Positions 8,076 through 18,241 are shown, counted from the stretch's first letter. The stretch: DNA of 64,000 bases from Myroides albus (GCF_009711045.1 NZ_WMJX01000003.1:81966-145965), one strand, 5' to 3'. Translations and numbers: made by a program. The notes: generated by a model not told the origin, from the sequence alone.

Positions 8076-9125
8076 CTATAGGATCAACATTGCGTCTCCG
8101 TATGAATAGAATTTATATTTCTCTTTTACAGCTAAATCATAGGCTTTCATCATAAGATCATGACCACAAAAAGCAGAAATCATCATTAATAAAGTCGATT
8201 TAGGCATATGGAAGTTTGTCACCATACAGTTTGCAATACTAAAATCGTATGGAGGGAAAATAAATTTATTAGTCCAACCCACAAACGGATTTAATGTTTG
8301 ATTAGAAGAAACTGAACTTTCTAATGCACGCATACAAGTTGTACCAATCGCACATACGCGTTTCTTATTAACTTTAGCTTCATTTACGATATCACAACAT
8401 TCTTGATTGACAAACATCTCCTCAGAATCCATCTTATGTTTAGATAAATCCTCTACTTCAACTGGGTTGAATGTCCCTAAACCAATATGTAAAGTTACCT
8501 CAGCAAACTTAATTCCCTTGATTTCTAAACGCTTCATTAAGTGTTTAGAGAAGTGAAGACCAGCAGTCGGTGCAGCTACTGCCCCTTCTTCGGTCGCATA
8601 TATTGTTTGGTATCTCTCTGCATCCTCTGGCACAACCTCGCGATTAATGTATTTAGGAATTGGCGTTTCTCCTAATTCTTGCAATTTAAATCTAAATTCT
8701 TCATAAGAACCATCATATAAAAAGCGCAGTGTTCTACCTCTTGAAGTCGTATTATCAATTACTTCTGCCACAAGAGAATCATCATCACCAAAATATAGTT
8801 TATTTCCAATACGTATTTTACGGGCTGGATCAACTAAAACATCCCATAAACGTTGTTCTGCATTTAACTCTCTCAATAAAAAAACCTCGATTCTTGCTCC
8901 AGTTTTTTCTTTATTACCATATAGACGTGCAGGAAAAACTTTCGTATTATTCAATACCATAACATCTCCTTCGTCAAAATAGTCGATTAAGTCTTTAAAT
9001 AATTTATGTTCTATGTTTCCAGTTTTACGGTCCACCACCATTAAACGTGCCTCATCTCTGTTCTCAGATGGGAACTCTGCTAATAACTCAGCTGGCAAAT
9101 CAAAATTAAAGTTTGATAACTTCAT
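8076..9125 (-). CDS. queA: S-adenosylmethionine:tRNA ribosyltransferase-isomerase
   Basis: Transfers and isomerises the ribosyl moiety of SAM onto 7-deazaguanine-modified tRNA to give epoxyqueuosine, 349 aa. Typical segments are the N-terminal [33 protein letters not shown] near residue 185, and the late THLI-like [10 protein letters not shown]. The length is normal. It is cytoplasmic. It has its own -7 box upstream and a terminator downstream, and is probably separable from aroA (118 bases upstream). Other queuosine genes are not in the window. Confidence 0.95.
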   Translation of the reverse strand: MKLSNFNFDLPAELLAEFPSENRDEARLMVVDRKTGNIEHKLFKDLIDYFDEGDVMVLNNTKVFPARLYGNKEKTGARIEVFLLRELNAEQRLWDVLVDPARKIRIGNKLYFGDDDSLVAEVIDNTTSRGRTLRFLYDGSYEEFRFKLQELGETPIPKYINREVVPEDAERYQTIYATEEGAVAAPTAGLHFSKHLMKRLEIKGIKFAEVTLHIGLGTFNPVEVEDLSKHKMDSEEMFVNQECCDIVNEAKVNKKRVCAIGTTCMRALESSVSSNQTLNPFVGWTNKFIFPPYDFSIANCMVTNFHMPKSTLLMMISAFCGHDLMMKAYDLAVKEKYKFYSYGDAMLIL

Positions 9126-9183
9126 TGAATACGCTTTTAATATTTAATTACACAAAGACTTTTTGCTTTCGCAAAAGAATTTG

Positions 9184-9191
9184 CAAATATA
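9184..9191 (-). promoter_or_regulatory. Promoter for queA
   Basis: The minus strand reads TATATTTG at the -7 position, with a TTG about 21 bases further upstream (9213-9215). This is close to the Bacteroidota promoter layout. It lies in the aroA-queA gap, 58 bases before the queA start. Confidence 0.55.
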
Positions 9192-9243
9192 CAACCTCAA
9201 CATAGGGGTTGTCAAGTATTTGCCCATATTTTTCTTTTATCCC

Positions 9244-10470
9244 TTATTGTTCTTGAACTTGAAAACCTAATTTCTGCAAATCATCCCAATAACTAATAAA
9301 AGATTTTGTTACCACTTCAGCCTCATTAATCATGAGATTGGTCTTTAGCACCAATGGAGCAAAAGCCAAAGCCATACGGTGATCTTGGTAAGTATCAATA
9401 GAAATATTTGAGCGAATCTCTTTTGAAGCTTCTAATGTTAAACTTTCATCATCAACCGAAATAGTAGCCCCTAATTTTGATAACTCTGTTTTTAGAGCTA
9501 ATAATCGATCCGTTTCTTTAATTTTCAAAGTGTGCAAACCAGACATACGACAGTCAATCCCTAAGCCAAAACAAGTCACTGCAATTGTCTGTGCTAAATC
9601 TGGCGTTTCTATCAAATTAGCTTCGAAAGCTGTATTTACATGTTTGACCTTAGTAAGTTCTATTGTAGCGTCAGCTTTATATGAAGTGTTTACTCCTAAC
9701 TGTTCATACAATAGTGCAACTTTGCTATCTCCTTGCAAACTCTCCTCCTTATAACTTGACAACTGAATCTTAGTTCCTATCTCAGACAAAGCAATCATAG
9801 AATAAAAATAAGATGCAGATGACCAATCAGATTCTACTACAAAGTTAGTTTCCACAATTTGCTCAATAGGATATACATGTATAACATTATCTTCAAAAAA
9901 CACTTTTGCCCCCAATTTTCTGAGCAATTGCAGAGTCATCTCAATATATGGACGAGAAGTTACCTCACCGATCAAATGCAGTTCCATTCCCTTTTCAAGT
10001 TTGGTTCCAATCAGCAATAGTGCAGTAATATATTGACTACTCACATTTGCTGGAAGTGTTATTTTTCCACCTTCAGAAAGATGACCTTTGATTTTCAATG
10101 GGGGAAATCCCTCTTTATTTACATAGGTAATCTCAGCGTTCAATTGCCTTAATGCTTCTACTAAAACCCCTATAGGTCTTTCTTGCATTCGACTACTCCC
10201 TGTTAATACTACTTCACGAGTAGTACATAAAGAATAATACGCAGTCAAAAAACGCATCGTAGTACCTGCATGGTGAATATCAACAAGTTCTCCTTTAGAT
10301 TCTAAGGCTTGTTCCATAGCTCGCACATCATCAGCATCAGATAAGTTACCTATCTGTAATTTGTCAAATAGCTGTTTTAAAATCAACAGGCGGTTACTCT
10401 CAGACTTACTACCTGAAATAAAGAGATGCTGATTCGTGGCTAATTGCGTTTGAGGAAGAAATACTTTCAC
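9244..10470 (-). CDS. aroA: 3-phosphoshikimate 1-carboxyvinyltransferase (EPSP synthase)
   Basis: Sixth step of the shikimate pathway, joining phosphoenolpyruvate to shikimate-3-phosphate, 408 aa. The N-terminal SGSKSESNR (about residues 19-27) is the substrate-binding signature. The AGTTMRFL segment near residue 63, the RPI motif, and a C-terminal KETDRL and DHRMALAFA pair are all present. The protein is slightly shorter than the usual 427 aa, as in other Bacteroidota. It lies 10 bases after the MazG-like gene and probably belongs to the dtd-mazG-aroA group. The first shikimate enzyme is at 25.5-26.6 kb. Confidence 0.95.
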   Translation of the reverse strand: MKVFLPQTQLATNQHLFISGSKSESNRLLILKQLFDKLQIGNLSDADDVRAMEQALESKGELVDIHHAGTTMRFLTAYYSLCTTREVVLTGSSRMQERPIGVLVEALRQLNAEITYVNKEGFPPLKIKGHLSEGGKITLPANVSSQYITALLLIGTKLEKGMELHLIGEVTSRPYIEMTLQLLRKLGAKVFFEDNVIHVYPIEQIVETNFVVESDWSSASYFYSMIALSEIGTKIQLSSYKEESLQGDSKVALLYEQLGVNTSYKADATIELTKVKHVNTAFEANLIETPDLAQTIAVTCFGLGIDCRMSGLHTLKIKETDRLLALKTELSKLGATISVDDESLTLEASKEIRSNISIDTYQDHRMALAFAPLVLKTNLMINEAEVVTKSFISYWDDLQKLGFQVQEQ

Positions 10471-10480
10471 GCTTTATATT

Positions 10481-10807
10481 TTATTTTAATTTTTCATTAT
10501 TGTGATGACGATCGTGATCCCTCTTTGTCTTCAAGTCCATTTTCTTATCAAATGCCTCTTGTAGATTCACACCAGTCTGATTTGCCAAACACAGTACAAC
10601 AAAGACTACATCTGCTAATTCTTCACCTAAATCCTTATTTTTATCACTCTCTTTTTCAGATTGCTCACCATAACGTCTTGCAATAATTCGCGCAACTTCT
10701 CCTACTTCTTCCGTAAGCTGAGCCATATTAGTTAACTCGTTAAAATAGCGTACGCCGTGTTCTTTGATCCAACTATCTACAGCTTTTTGTGCATCTTGTA
10801 TATTCAT
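10481..10807 (-). CDS. MazG-like nucleotide pyrophosphohydrolase
   Basis: Small all-alpha NTP pyrophosphohydrolase, 108 aa, of the MazG/dUTPase-like superfamily. The magnesium-binding pattern is visible as EEVGE near residue 30 and E-x-x-D in GEELADVVF near residue 62. Such enzymes remove abnormal or excess nucleoside triphosphates, but the preferred nucleotide is unknown. It is tightly packed between a small membrane-protein gene (3-base gap) and aroA (10-base gap). Confidence 0.85.
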   Translation of the reverse strand: MNIQDAQKAVDSWIKEHGVRYFNELTNMAQLTEEVGEVARIIARRYGEQSEKESDKNKDLGEELADVVFVVLCLANQTGVNLQEAFDKKMDLKTKRDHDRHHNNEKLK

Positions 10808-10810
10808 TAT

Positions 10811-11008
10811 TTACTTTTTTTTAAAAATCTTATATTTCAACCATTTATCGTAGATAACCATTAGCACCATAAACACCAAGTATTTAAATGCAAAATTCAT
10901 TAAACAGATTTCATCTCCCTTCAAGGCACATGAAACTTCATCTGTCATAACCCAAGTTAGGATTACAAATATTACAGTAAAGAAACTGTATTTTACTAAT
11001 GTACTCAT
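10811..11008 (-). CDS. Small two-helix membrane protein, 65 aa
   Basis: No family recognised. The 65-residue product has two hydrophobic segments (about residues 5-22 and 40-55), a short connecting loop with two cysteines (C27, C35), and a strongly basic C-terminus (KYKIFKKK). Its ATG overlaps the dtd stop codon by one base (TAATG), implying translational coupling, and it ends 3 bases before the MazG-like gene. The tight packing supports a real gene. Confidence 0.7.
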   Translation of the reverse strand: MSTLVKYSFFTVIFVILTWVMTDEVSCALKGDEICLMNFAFKYLVFMVLMVIYDKWLKYKIFKKK

Positions 11009-11460
11009 TATTCTTTATTTTGACTATCTATTACAATTGTGACTGGGCCATCATTCAGTAATTCTACTTTCATATCTGCCCCAAACTCACCTGTTTGTAT
11101 TTTTTTTCCTAAATCACTTTCAAGTTTATTAATAAACTTTTCATACATCGGAATAGCAAAATCTGGTTTAGAAGCTCTGATATAAGAAGGTCTATTTCCT
11201 TTTTTAGTAGAAGCGTGCAGCGTAAACTGACTTATTAATAATACCTCCCCTTCTACTTCTTTTACAGATTTATTCATCACTCCATTTTCATCTTCAAAAA
11301 TACGCAAATTCACAATCTTTCCTGATAGCCAATTAATATCTTCCTCAGTATCTACATCTTCTACTCCTACTAAAACAAGAAGCCCTTTGTCAATCTCTCC
11401 TATTTTATTTCCCTCTACGGTAACAGACGCTCTGGTCACACGCTGGATTACTACTTTCAT
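11008..11460 (-). CDS. dtd: D-aminoacyl-tRNA deacylase
   Basis: Removes D-amino acids (and glycine from tRNA-Ala) mischarged on tRNA, 150 aa, cytoplasmic dimer. Both catalytic signatures are present: SQFTLHAST (about residues 77-85) and the C-terminal cross-subunit motif NDGPVTIVIDS (about residues 136-146). The start MKVVIQRVTRASV is typical. It is probably the first gene of the dtd, small protein, mazG, aroA operon. Confidence 0.95.
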   Translation of the reverse strand: MKVVIQRVTRASVTVEGNKIGEIDKGLLVLVGVEDVDTEEDINWLSGKIVNLRIFEDENGVMNKSVKEVEGEVLLISQFTLHASTKKGNRPSYIRASKPDFAIPMYEKFINKLESDLGKKIQTGEFGADMKVELLNDGPVTIVIDSQNKE

Positions 11461-11484
11461 TTTTTTATTTTAATCTATTACTTA

Positions 11485-11492
11485 CAAACTTA
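11485..11492 (-). promoter_or_regulatory. -7 promoter box for the dtd operon
   Basis: The minus strand reads TAAGTTTG (TAnnTTTG), 24 bases before the dtd ATG. No -33 element was identified. Confidence 0.45.
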
Positions 11493-11700
11493 AAAACTTT
11501 CTAAAGTTATACCTTATATTACCTTTATTTATTTTGATAACAAATGATTAAAAACACACTGTTTACAAACGGAGATTCCTGCCTACCTAATCGAATTACA
11601 AGCTACTTTCAAAAATTACATTAGGCTAAACCCTGTTTTTATAATATCTTAGAGGCTATCAAATTTTTTAGTAGAATCAACATAAAATTTACTTTAGTCT

Positions 11701-13032
11701 ATGAAGTTAAAATCCATATTAGCGCTATTTGTAGTTAGTACAACTATCACATTTGCACAGACAAAACAAGTTCTAATTGAGAACGTCAGAATCCTGAATC
11801 ACGAAACTGCCTCTCTAACAGAGCCAATGAATGTATTGGTTAATGGGCAAACGATAGAAAAAATTAGTCCTAAAACCATCTCTGTAAAAGGTAATGACGT
11901 TACTAAAATCAATGGTCAAGGCAAGACTCTTATGCCTGGGTTAATCGATGTACACGTACATATGGTATTTGGAGCGTTAACTATGGAGCAAATGATGTCG
12001 CCTACAGCTACTCCTGAAAGCTTGATGAAAGAGGTAGCTACTGGAGCACACAGTATGCTAATGCGTGGGTTTACAAGCGTGAGAGATGCTGGTGGACCAA
12101 TATTCCCATTAAAAGCAGCTATTGATGCAGACAAGACTGCAGGTCCACGTATTTGGCCTTCAGGAGCTACGATCAGTCAGACTGCAGGACATGGAGACTT
12201 TAGAACTCCTAATGAGCGCTCAAGACGCTTCTTCGGAAAGCCTTCTCGTGCTGAAGAAATGGGGGCTACTTTTATAGCAGATGGACGTGATGAAGTACTT
12301 ACTGCTACAAGAGAGAACCTACGCTTCGGGGCAAGTCAGATCAAAGTGATGGCAGGTGGAGGTACTTCTTCTGCTTATGACCCTATCGATGTGACACAAT
12401 ACACTTTTGACGAAATCAAAGCAGCTGTAGATGCTGCGGAAGATTGGGGTACTTATGTTATGGTACACGCCTATACACCCAGAGCTGTACAACGCGCTAT
12501 CGAAGCAGGTGTAAAATCTATCGAACACGGTCAGATGTTGGATGAAGAAACCTTGAAAATCATGAAAGACAAAGGTATATGGCTAAGCTTACAGAACCTA
12601 ATGGACAACAATGATAATATGGATGCCCAACGCAAAGAAAAACGCAAACCTGTATTAGAAGGTCAAGACAAAGTATGGCCATTAGCCAAACAATTAGGTG
12701 TCAAACTGGCTTGGGGAACTGACTTCTTATTCGAACCAGAATTAAATAAAGAACAAAACGAATATATCCTGCGTTTACAAAAATGGTTTACAAATGCTGA
12801 GATTCTAAAAATGGTGACGCAAGATAATGCCGAATTATTACAACTATCTGGCTTACGCAGCCCATATCCAGGAAAACTTGGGGTAGTAGAAGAAAATGCT
12901 TATGCAGACTTATTATTAGTCGATGGAAACCCACTTAAAGATTTATCACTTATTGCTAATCCTGAGAAGAATTTTATCGTGATTATCAAAGGTGGGAAAA
13001 TCTATAAGAATACTACCTCTACTAAAAAATAA
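11701..13032 (+). CDS. Secreted metal-dependent amidohydrolase
   Basis: Exported hydrolase of the amidohydrolase superfamily (imidazolonepropionase-like/Xaa-Pro dipeptidase subgroup), 443 aa. A Sec signal peptide covers residues 1-19 (ending TFAQ). The first metal-binding pair is HVHM near residue 86. A likely carboxylated lysine lies in QIKVMAGGG near residue 218, histidines in MVHAY and SIEHGQ follow, and the final aspartate is in WGTDFLF near residue 341. The subgroup includes dipeptidases acting on X-Pro and other small substrates, so the substrate is open. It stands alone, with a terminator directly after it. No clear promoter was found in the 240-base upstream gap. Confidence 0.85.
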   Translation: MKLKSILALFVVSTTITFAQTKQVLIENVRILNHETASLTEPMNVLVNGQTIEKISPKTISVKGNDVTKINGQGKTLMPGLIDVHVHMVFGALTMEQMMSPTATPESLMKEVATGAHSMLMRGFTSVRDAGGPIFPLKAAIDADKTAGPRIWPSGATISQTAGHGDFRTPNERSRRFFGKPSRAEEMGATFIADGRDEVLTATRENLRFGASQIKVMAGGGTSSAYDPIDVTQYTFDEIKAAVDAAEDWGTYVMVHAYTPRAVQRAIEAGVKSIEHGQMLDEETLKIMKDKGIWLSLQNLMDNNDNMDAQRKEKRKPVLEGQDKVWPLAKQLGVKLAWGTDFLFEPELNKEQNEYILRLQKWFTNAEILKMVTQDNAELLQLSGLRSPYPGKLGVVEENAYADLLLVDGNPLKDLSLIANPEKNFIVIIKGGKIYKNTTSTKK

Positions 13033-13055
13033 AAATTGTTTTACCATACATTGCA

Positions 13056-13087
13056 AGGACTGCCTAATAAGCAGTCCTCTTTTTTTA
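13056..13087 (+). terminator. Terminator after the amidohydrolase gene
   Basis: An 8-bp stem (AGGACTGC / GCAGTCCT, 13056-13078) with a 7-base loop is followed by CTTTTTTT. Confidence 0.8.
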
Positions 13088-13301
13088 TGGGAAATATTCA
13101 TCACTCTTATCCCTTTTCAAATGAAATCAAGAAGAGGTGCTAATTGAATCCATTGCTATCTAATAGACAGAGTTTCATTCCTCCCCTAAATTGCTATTGC
13201 TTTACTTCTAAGGTTATGAGCAAGATTACATCCCGCTTATTTGACTATCTCATTGAATATTAGTCTATATCATAGTATAATGATAGTATAATAATCACAT
13301 C

Positions 13302-13371
13302 GTGGTCGCATAATAAAAAGCAAAAAACATGCGATCACTATGCCATCAGATCGCGATCACTATGCGACCAC
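13302..13371. repeat. Cluster of short direct and inverted repeats
   Basis: An 11-bp perfect inverted repeat has arms GTGGTCGCATA (13302-13312) and TATGCGACCAC (13361-13371). Inside it, the 13-mer GCGATCACTATGC occurs twice (13331-13343 and 13353-13365), 22 bases apart. The words are related to each other (TGGTCGCAT versus TGATCGCAT). The cluster is GC-richer than its surroundings. It could be a DNA-structure element or a protein-binding array. Confidence 0.8.
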
Positions 13372-13761
13372 TTCCAATAAAAATATAACAAATCGTTTAT
13401 ACTTATCAATTTCCCTTGTATACAATCTATTTAATAACTCCTTTGAAATGGGATCGTTTTCTTGTAAAAAACAGATTTTCACCTCTCTTTTGTCTTCGAA
13501 TTTATCAAGCTAATTATTATAACTATTCTTAAAAGTCCAAAATATAACACTACTACTATCCCAAACGCAACTCAAAGAAGTAGGCCAAACTACTCTAAAT
13601 AATAGTTTATTAAATATACCATAGACAAAGATTACACACAACTAAAAAACAACACATTATCTAAACAAAACAGTTTATGCTTCAAGCGAAAGTGACAAAC
13701 AAATAGTTCGCAATTTATCCACTACTAAAATCTATCTAATCTAAATAAAGTCATTATCTAT

Positions 13762-13791
13762 TTTGAAAAGCAAAAAAACTCTTTACTTTTG
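13762..13791 (+). promoter_or_regulatory. Promoter for the SusC-SusD-lipoprotein-M16 operon
   Basis: TTTG (13762-13765), an 18-base spacer and TACTTTTG (13784-13791) match the full Bacteroidota -33/-7 promoter. The susC-like start codon is 40 bases downstream. This is among the best-formed promoters in the window and indicates transcription by the primary sigma factor. Confidence 0.75.
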
Positions 13792-13831
13792 CGCTTTAAT
13801 TTAGAATTAGTCTTAATTATATTTAACTATT

Positions 13832-16800
13832 ATGTTACTCACATCTAAACGGACGATTACCTTACTTGTAATCAGTTTACTCTGTGCTATAGGGGTCTAT
13901 GCACAACAACCTGTCTTTACAGGTAAGATTATTGATTTAGAAACCCGAAAAGGAATTGATACGGCTATAATCACCGTATTAGCCTCAGGAGATACTTTCT
14001 TTACCAATGAAAAAGGAGAGTTCGCAATTCCTGAATTATATCACTCCTCAGTCATCATCAGTCGTTACGGCTACGAAAACTTAGAAACGAAACTGAAAAA
14101 AGGAGAACAAACCATCCGTTTACTTTCCAACGTCAAACAACTAGACGAATTAATCATACACAAATCCACGAATATCAACGATATCGATATTCGAAATAGC
14201 ACAGGTTCTGTCATCACAGTAGACATGACACAACTAAGCCAACGCTCTGAGTTAGACATGGCAAAGCTATTACAAGGTCAAGTACCAGGCTTGACAGTCA
14301 ATTTTTCGGGAGAATTAGGTCAAAAGCCAGAGATACGCCTTAGAGGTAATTCTTCCTTTTCTTATACAGGTAGTGCTAATGAACCACTATTTGTTATGGA
14401 TGGTATTATTATCTCAACAGAAACCTTTATGACGCTTAACCCTAACGACTTTAGTACAATCAAGGTACTAAAAGACGCACCTGCTACTGCTCTATATGGA
14501 ATCAAAGCGGCTAATGGAGTCATAGAATTAACTTCGAAGAGAGGCTTCGAAGGCAAACCAGTAGTGAGCTTCTCGATGAAACAAGGAATTACTTTTAGAG
14601 GTGAACGCCCTGCGCGTATGATGGGAACAGAAGAAAAACTCGCTTTCGAAGAACGCATCCAAAAAGCTGGTTCTCCTGGTTATATCAATTCTGCTAAATA
14701 CATCAACAGTCTATATGCTAATAGCCCAAATCTGCAACAAGAATTAGCACGTGGAGCTAAAACATTGGATTCCTTAAAACAAATCAACACAGACTGGTTT
14801 AAAGAGTTAATCAGACCCAATATCTTTCAAGCTTATAACTTAGGAGTACGCGGAGGAACAGAAAAAAGTACGTATTTCTATTCCCTGAACTACAGTAAAC
14901 AAGGAGGTCGTATTCCAGGTAATGATATCAATCAACTAACCGCACGTGCCAATTTAGATTATATGTTAGCACACAACTTTAGGTTGTCTTTAAACAATAG
15001 TTTTGGTCTGTCTACGGCGAATACAGAAAACGGCATGAGTAATGACCCTACCTCATTAGCATTTACACTCAACCCATACGAATCTAAAGATTCAAAAAAA
15101 TTATTTAGTCAAAATTCTAATCTCAGCTATCAAGATTTGATCAACCAATACAAACAGAAGACAACGACTAAACGCTTTAGTTCCTCTGTGGTCATGCACT
15201 GGGATATCTTGCCAGAGCTGAATATATCGGGTGTATTAGGTGGTGATTACAGCATCGCAGAAAAAAACCAACGCATTCTATCTACGGCCTATAGTCAAAA
15301 ACAAATACCTCTAAACGCACAAGGGTATATCAGTGAAAGTGATAACAAGATATTTGACTTCTCTTCTAATATCCGCGCCAACTATCAAAAGCAATTTGGA
15401 GATCACAACTTATTTGTTGGAGTAAACATGGATTATTACACAACACAAATTAAAGATCTACAAGCAAGTGGATATGGAATATCAGACGACGTCAATAGTC
15501 TCTCTGGTATTAACAATGGCTTGACTGGTACTTATGCACCAAAAGCCAGCGGTAATAAAATTAAAAATACTCAACTCGGTTTCGGGTTAGCCTTAGGATA
15601 TAACTACCAGAATACATATGATTTTTATGCCAGTATTAAAAGAGATGGATCTTCTATTCTCCCAAGTAATAAGCGATGGAATGATGCCTGGTCTACAGGT
15701 ATAGGTTGGACACCAAGTGAATATGACTTTTTTAAAAAACAAGATCTATTAACTTCTCTTAAATTTAAGACCTCATTAGGTTATACAGCAAGTATGACAG
15801 GAATCGTCCCAAGTGCGATAAACACAACTTATTCAAATACCAATAGCTTTTATGGAGAATACCGCGTTCTACAACTAATGGGGTTACCCAATAGGAGTCT
15901 AAAACCTCAACAGACATACAGTACCAATATAAGCATGGATTTAGGTTTTGTGGGGAGATTTAATTTATTGACATCCTTTTATAGCAACCTAACTAAAGAG
16001 GCCATATTCGCTACGCCTATAGCTTCAAGTAATGGATTTCAGACATATACCAAAAATATAGGAGAAATAGAAAATGCGGGAGTTGAGTTCTTGCTAAGTG
16101 GAGATATTGTACGCCTGTCAGACTTCAAATGGAATACAGCTGCTTCCATATCTTACAACAAGAATACTGTCAAAAGACTATATGGAACAGATAAAATCTA
16201 TAATTCACCTACCGCAGTAATGCCTGAGTACGAAGTAGGCAAACCTTTAGGTATAATCTACGGTATTCACGACAATGGAATACACCCTATTACAGGGCTG
16301 CCAGAATATGTAGACAGCAATAACAATATCATCATTTACAATGCCCCTTTACAAAAGACTTATTATAGAGACTATGGAAATAGCATTGCTCCTTACCAAG
16401 GATTCTTTAATAACTATTGGTCATATAAAAACTGGTCTCTTGCTGTAAATATTAACTATGGATTAGGAGGAAAAGCAGTACAAAGCCAACAATATGTACG
16501 CGATCTATCTAGTTCAAATCAAAATGCTTTGGCTGGTCAATTAGACAATATGTGGTTTGAAATAGGAGATGAAAACAAAACTTATCCAATGAAAGATATG
16601 CCCAGCAGTGTCTTTAACTTATACAAACAACCCAGTTCAAGAAAAATATACAAGACAGATTATATCAAACTTAATTATATCCAATTAGGGTATAGTATTC
16701 GAAACAACAGTTTTGTCAATAAATATTTTAAAACACTACAAATAAATATTCAGGCAGATAACATATACACTTATCGCTTTGAAAAAGATAGAGGAAACTT

Positions 16801-16852
16801 AAAAGACGTCGTTCAACCCATTTTAACCTTTTCACTTAACGCCACATTCTAA
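13832..16852 (+). CDS. SusC/RagA-family TonB-linked outer-membrane transporter
   Basis: Large TonB-dependent beta-barrel importer, 1006 aa. A signal peptide covers residues 1-24 (ending VYAQ). It is followed by a carboxypeptidase-regulatory-like domain (about 27-100), a plug domain (about 115-235, containing LLQGQVPGL, RLRGNSSF, LFVMDGI and KDAPATALYGIKAANGVI), and the barrel ending in an aromatic residue (SLNATF). With the SusD-like lipoprotein it should form a lidded nutrient transporter. Its stop codon overlaps the next start by one base (TAATG). The downstream peptidase suggests that the cargo is peptide rather than glycan; this is inference. Confidence 0.93.
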   Translation: MLLTSKRTITLLVISLLCAIGVYAQQPVFTGKIIDLETRKGIDTAIITVLASGDTFFTNEKGEFAIPELYHSSVIISRYGYENLETKLKKGEQTIRLLSNVKQLDELIIHKSTNINDIDIRNSTGSVITVDMTQLSQRSELDMAKLLQGQVPGLTVNFSGELGQKPEIRLRGNSSFSYTGSANEPLFVMDGIIISTETFMTLNPNDFSTIKVLKDAPATALYGIKAANGVIELTSKRGFEGKPVVSFSMKQGITFRGERPARMMGTEEKLAFEERIQKAGSPGYINSAKYINSLYANSPNLQQELARGAKTLDSLKQINTDWFKELIRPNIFQAYNLGVRGGTEKSTYFYSLNYSKQGGRIPGNDINQLTARANLDYMLAHNFRLSLNNSFGLSTANTENGMSNDPTSLAFTLNPYESKDSKKLFSQNSNLSYQDLINQYKQKTTTKRFSSSVVMHWDILPELNISGVLGGDYSIAEKNQRILSTAYSQKQIPLNAQGYISESDNKIFDFSSNIRANYQKQFGDHNLFVGVNMDYYTTQIKDLQASGYGISDDVNSLSGINNGLTGTYAPKASGNKIKNTQLGFGLALGYNYQNTYDFYASIKRDGSSILPSNKRWNDAWSTGIGWTPSEYDFFKKQDLLTSLKFKTSLGYTASMTGIVPSAINTTYSNTNSFYGEYRVLQLMGLPNRSLKPQQTYSTNISMDLGFVGRFNLLTSFYSNLTKEAIFATPIASSNGFQTYTKNIGEIENAGVEFLLSGDIVRLSDFKWNTAASISYNKNTVKRLYGTDKIYNSPTAVMPEYEVGKPLGIIYGIHDNGIHPITGLPEYVDSNNNIIIYNAPLQKTYYRDYGNSIAPYQGFFNNYWSYKNWSLAVNINYGLGGKAVQSQQYVRDLSSSNQNALAGQLDNMWFEIGDENKTYPMKDMPSSVFNLYKQPSSRKIYKTDYIKLNYIQLGYSIRNNSFVNKYFKTLQINIQADNIYTYRFEKDRGNLKDVVQPILTFSLNATF

Positions 16853-18231
16853 TGATAAAATATATACTATCAGCCTTGACGGTTCTGTCAATCAGCTCTT
16901 GTTCCTTAGATGTCAAAAATGAACAAGAAATATCAGGTGATGACATCATCAATACAACCCAAAAAGCAACCTCTGTATTGGCTCAAGCTTACAAGGAACT
17001 ACCTGTAAATGGAAGTACATTTACACTATTAAGCGAAGACCTACAGCCAACTTATCTCATAGAATATAATAGCAATGCTAAGCAACACTATACTTGGAAT
17101 GAGATAGCCCTAAAGACCTTAGCCAATAGTCAATGGGATAGTTATTACAGCGCAATGGTTCACTTAAATGCACTTTTAAATACAGAAGCACACATTAGAG
17201 ACAAAGGGACTGACTGGGATTACATCAAAGGAAATGCCTTAGTACTTAAAGCGTATATCTACTTTGATCTACTACAGCTATACAGCACGCGATATAATCC
17301 AGAAGCTCCAGGAGTGTTGAGAAAGGATGAGCTAAAAATAGAATCCAACAAAAGGTTAACACAAAGTGAATCTATTCAATATATAGAGAGGATGTTACAA
17401 GAAGGTATCTCTTTAATGGATAGTTATGCAGCGCAAAAAATATACTTTATCACTACTCAAGCCGCTAAACAATTAGAGATCAAAATTGCGTTATACCAAG
17501 GACAATACGACAAGGCAGAAGCTTTAGCCACTGCGCTATTAAGCGAATCCGCTCCACTTCCAAATACTGCTGAGACATATGCTTCGCTTTGGAAATACAA
17601 AGACAACTCGCCTACAAGGCAAGTGTATTGGGCTTACGATTTCAGAGAAAATCCCAATCATTACCTAACTACAACAACCGATGGTGATATTATGCAAATA
17701 CATTTCTTAAATAAGTTTGAAGAAAGTGACATGAGATATACAATATCTCAGTTCTTTTATGACATGAAAGCACAAGGTATAGCCTCAAGTACAAGAGCTC
17801 TATTGGGCAAATACAAATCTAACTATAATGACAAAGAAGAACAACGCATCATCTTATCGAGAAATACAGAAACTTACTTTCTATTGTTAGAAAGCTTAAT
17901 CGAGCAAAATAAAATAGCACAAGCAATATCACTCTACAATGATTTTAAAACTTCTGTACACAGTGAAACTATCACAGATTCTCCTTCTCAACAAGTACTA
18001 AGACTACTCTTTAGAGCAGAAAAACAAAAGGAATTCATAGGTGAAAAAACTAATTACTTTGACCTAAAAAGGTGGAATACCAATATCGCGAGATATGAAT
18101 CTGATTCTAATAAAAAATCCAATACCATAGAAGCTACAGATTTTCGCTGGACATGGCCTATACCAACTGCTGAAATTCGCCTTAATAACAACCTGGTACA
18201 AAATGATGGATGGCAGTCAATAGAACTTTAA
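16852..18231 (+). CDS. SusD/RagB-family nutrient-binding lipoprotein
   Basis: Surface lipoprotein that caps the SusC-like transporter and binds cargo, 459 aa. The lipobox SISSC places the lipidated cysteine at about residue 17. The helical TPR-like SusD fold is suggested by a segment such as NALVLKAYIYFDLLQLYS near residue 125 and by the C-terminal FRAEKQKEFIGEKTNYFDLKRW block, which is typical of the family's end. It is translationally coupled to the susC-like gene. Confidence 0.9.
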   Translation: MIKYILSALTVLSISSCSLDVKNEQEISGDDIINTTQKATSVLAQAYKELPVNGSTFTLLSEDLQPTYLIEYNSNAKQHYTWNEIALKTLANSQWDSYYSAMVHLNALLNTEAHIRDKGTDWDYIKGNALVLKAYIYFDLLQLYSTRYNPEAPGVLRKDELKIESNKRLTQSESIQYIERMLQEGISLMDSYAAQKIYFITTQAAKQLEIKIALYQGQYDKAEALATALLSESAPLPNTAETYASLWKYKDNSPTRQVYWAYDFRENPNHYLTTTTDGDIMQIHFLNKFEESDMRYTISQFFYDMKAQGIASSTRALLGKYKSNYNDKEEQRIILSRNTETYFLLLESLIEQNKIAQAISLYNDFKTSVHSETITDSPSQQVLRLLFRAEKQKEFIGEKTNYFDLKRWNTNIARYESDSNKKSNTIEATDFRWTWPIPTAEIRLNNNLVQNDGWQSIEL

Positions 18232-18241
18232 GATTACTAAA

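Larger units (their letters stand above)
13091..13831. other. Gene-free 740-base region upstream of the SusC operon
   Basis: I see no credible ORF here. The region holds a repeat cluster near 13302-13371, listed separately, and a good promoter at its downstream end. The rest is AT-rich sequence without recognised structure. The length is unusual for this otherwise compact window and may carry regulatory sites for the uptake operon. Confidence 0.6.

Noticed and set aside
13302-13371. Possible CRISPR array
   Set aside because: Only two 13-base repeats with one short gap, inverted copies present, and no cas genes nearby.
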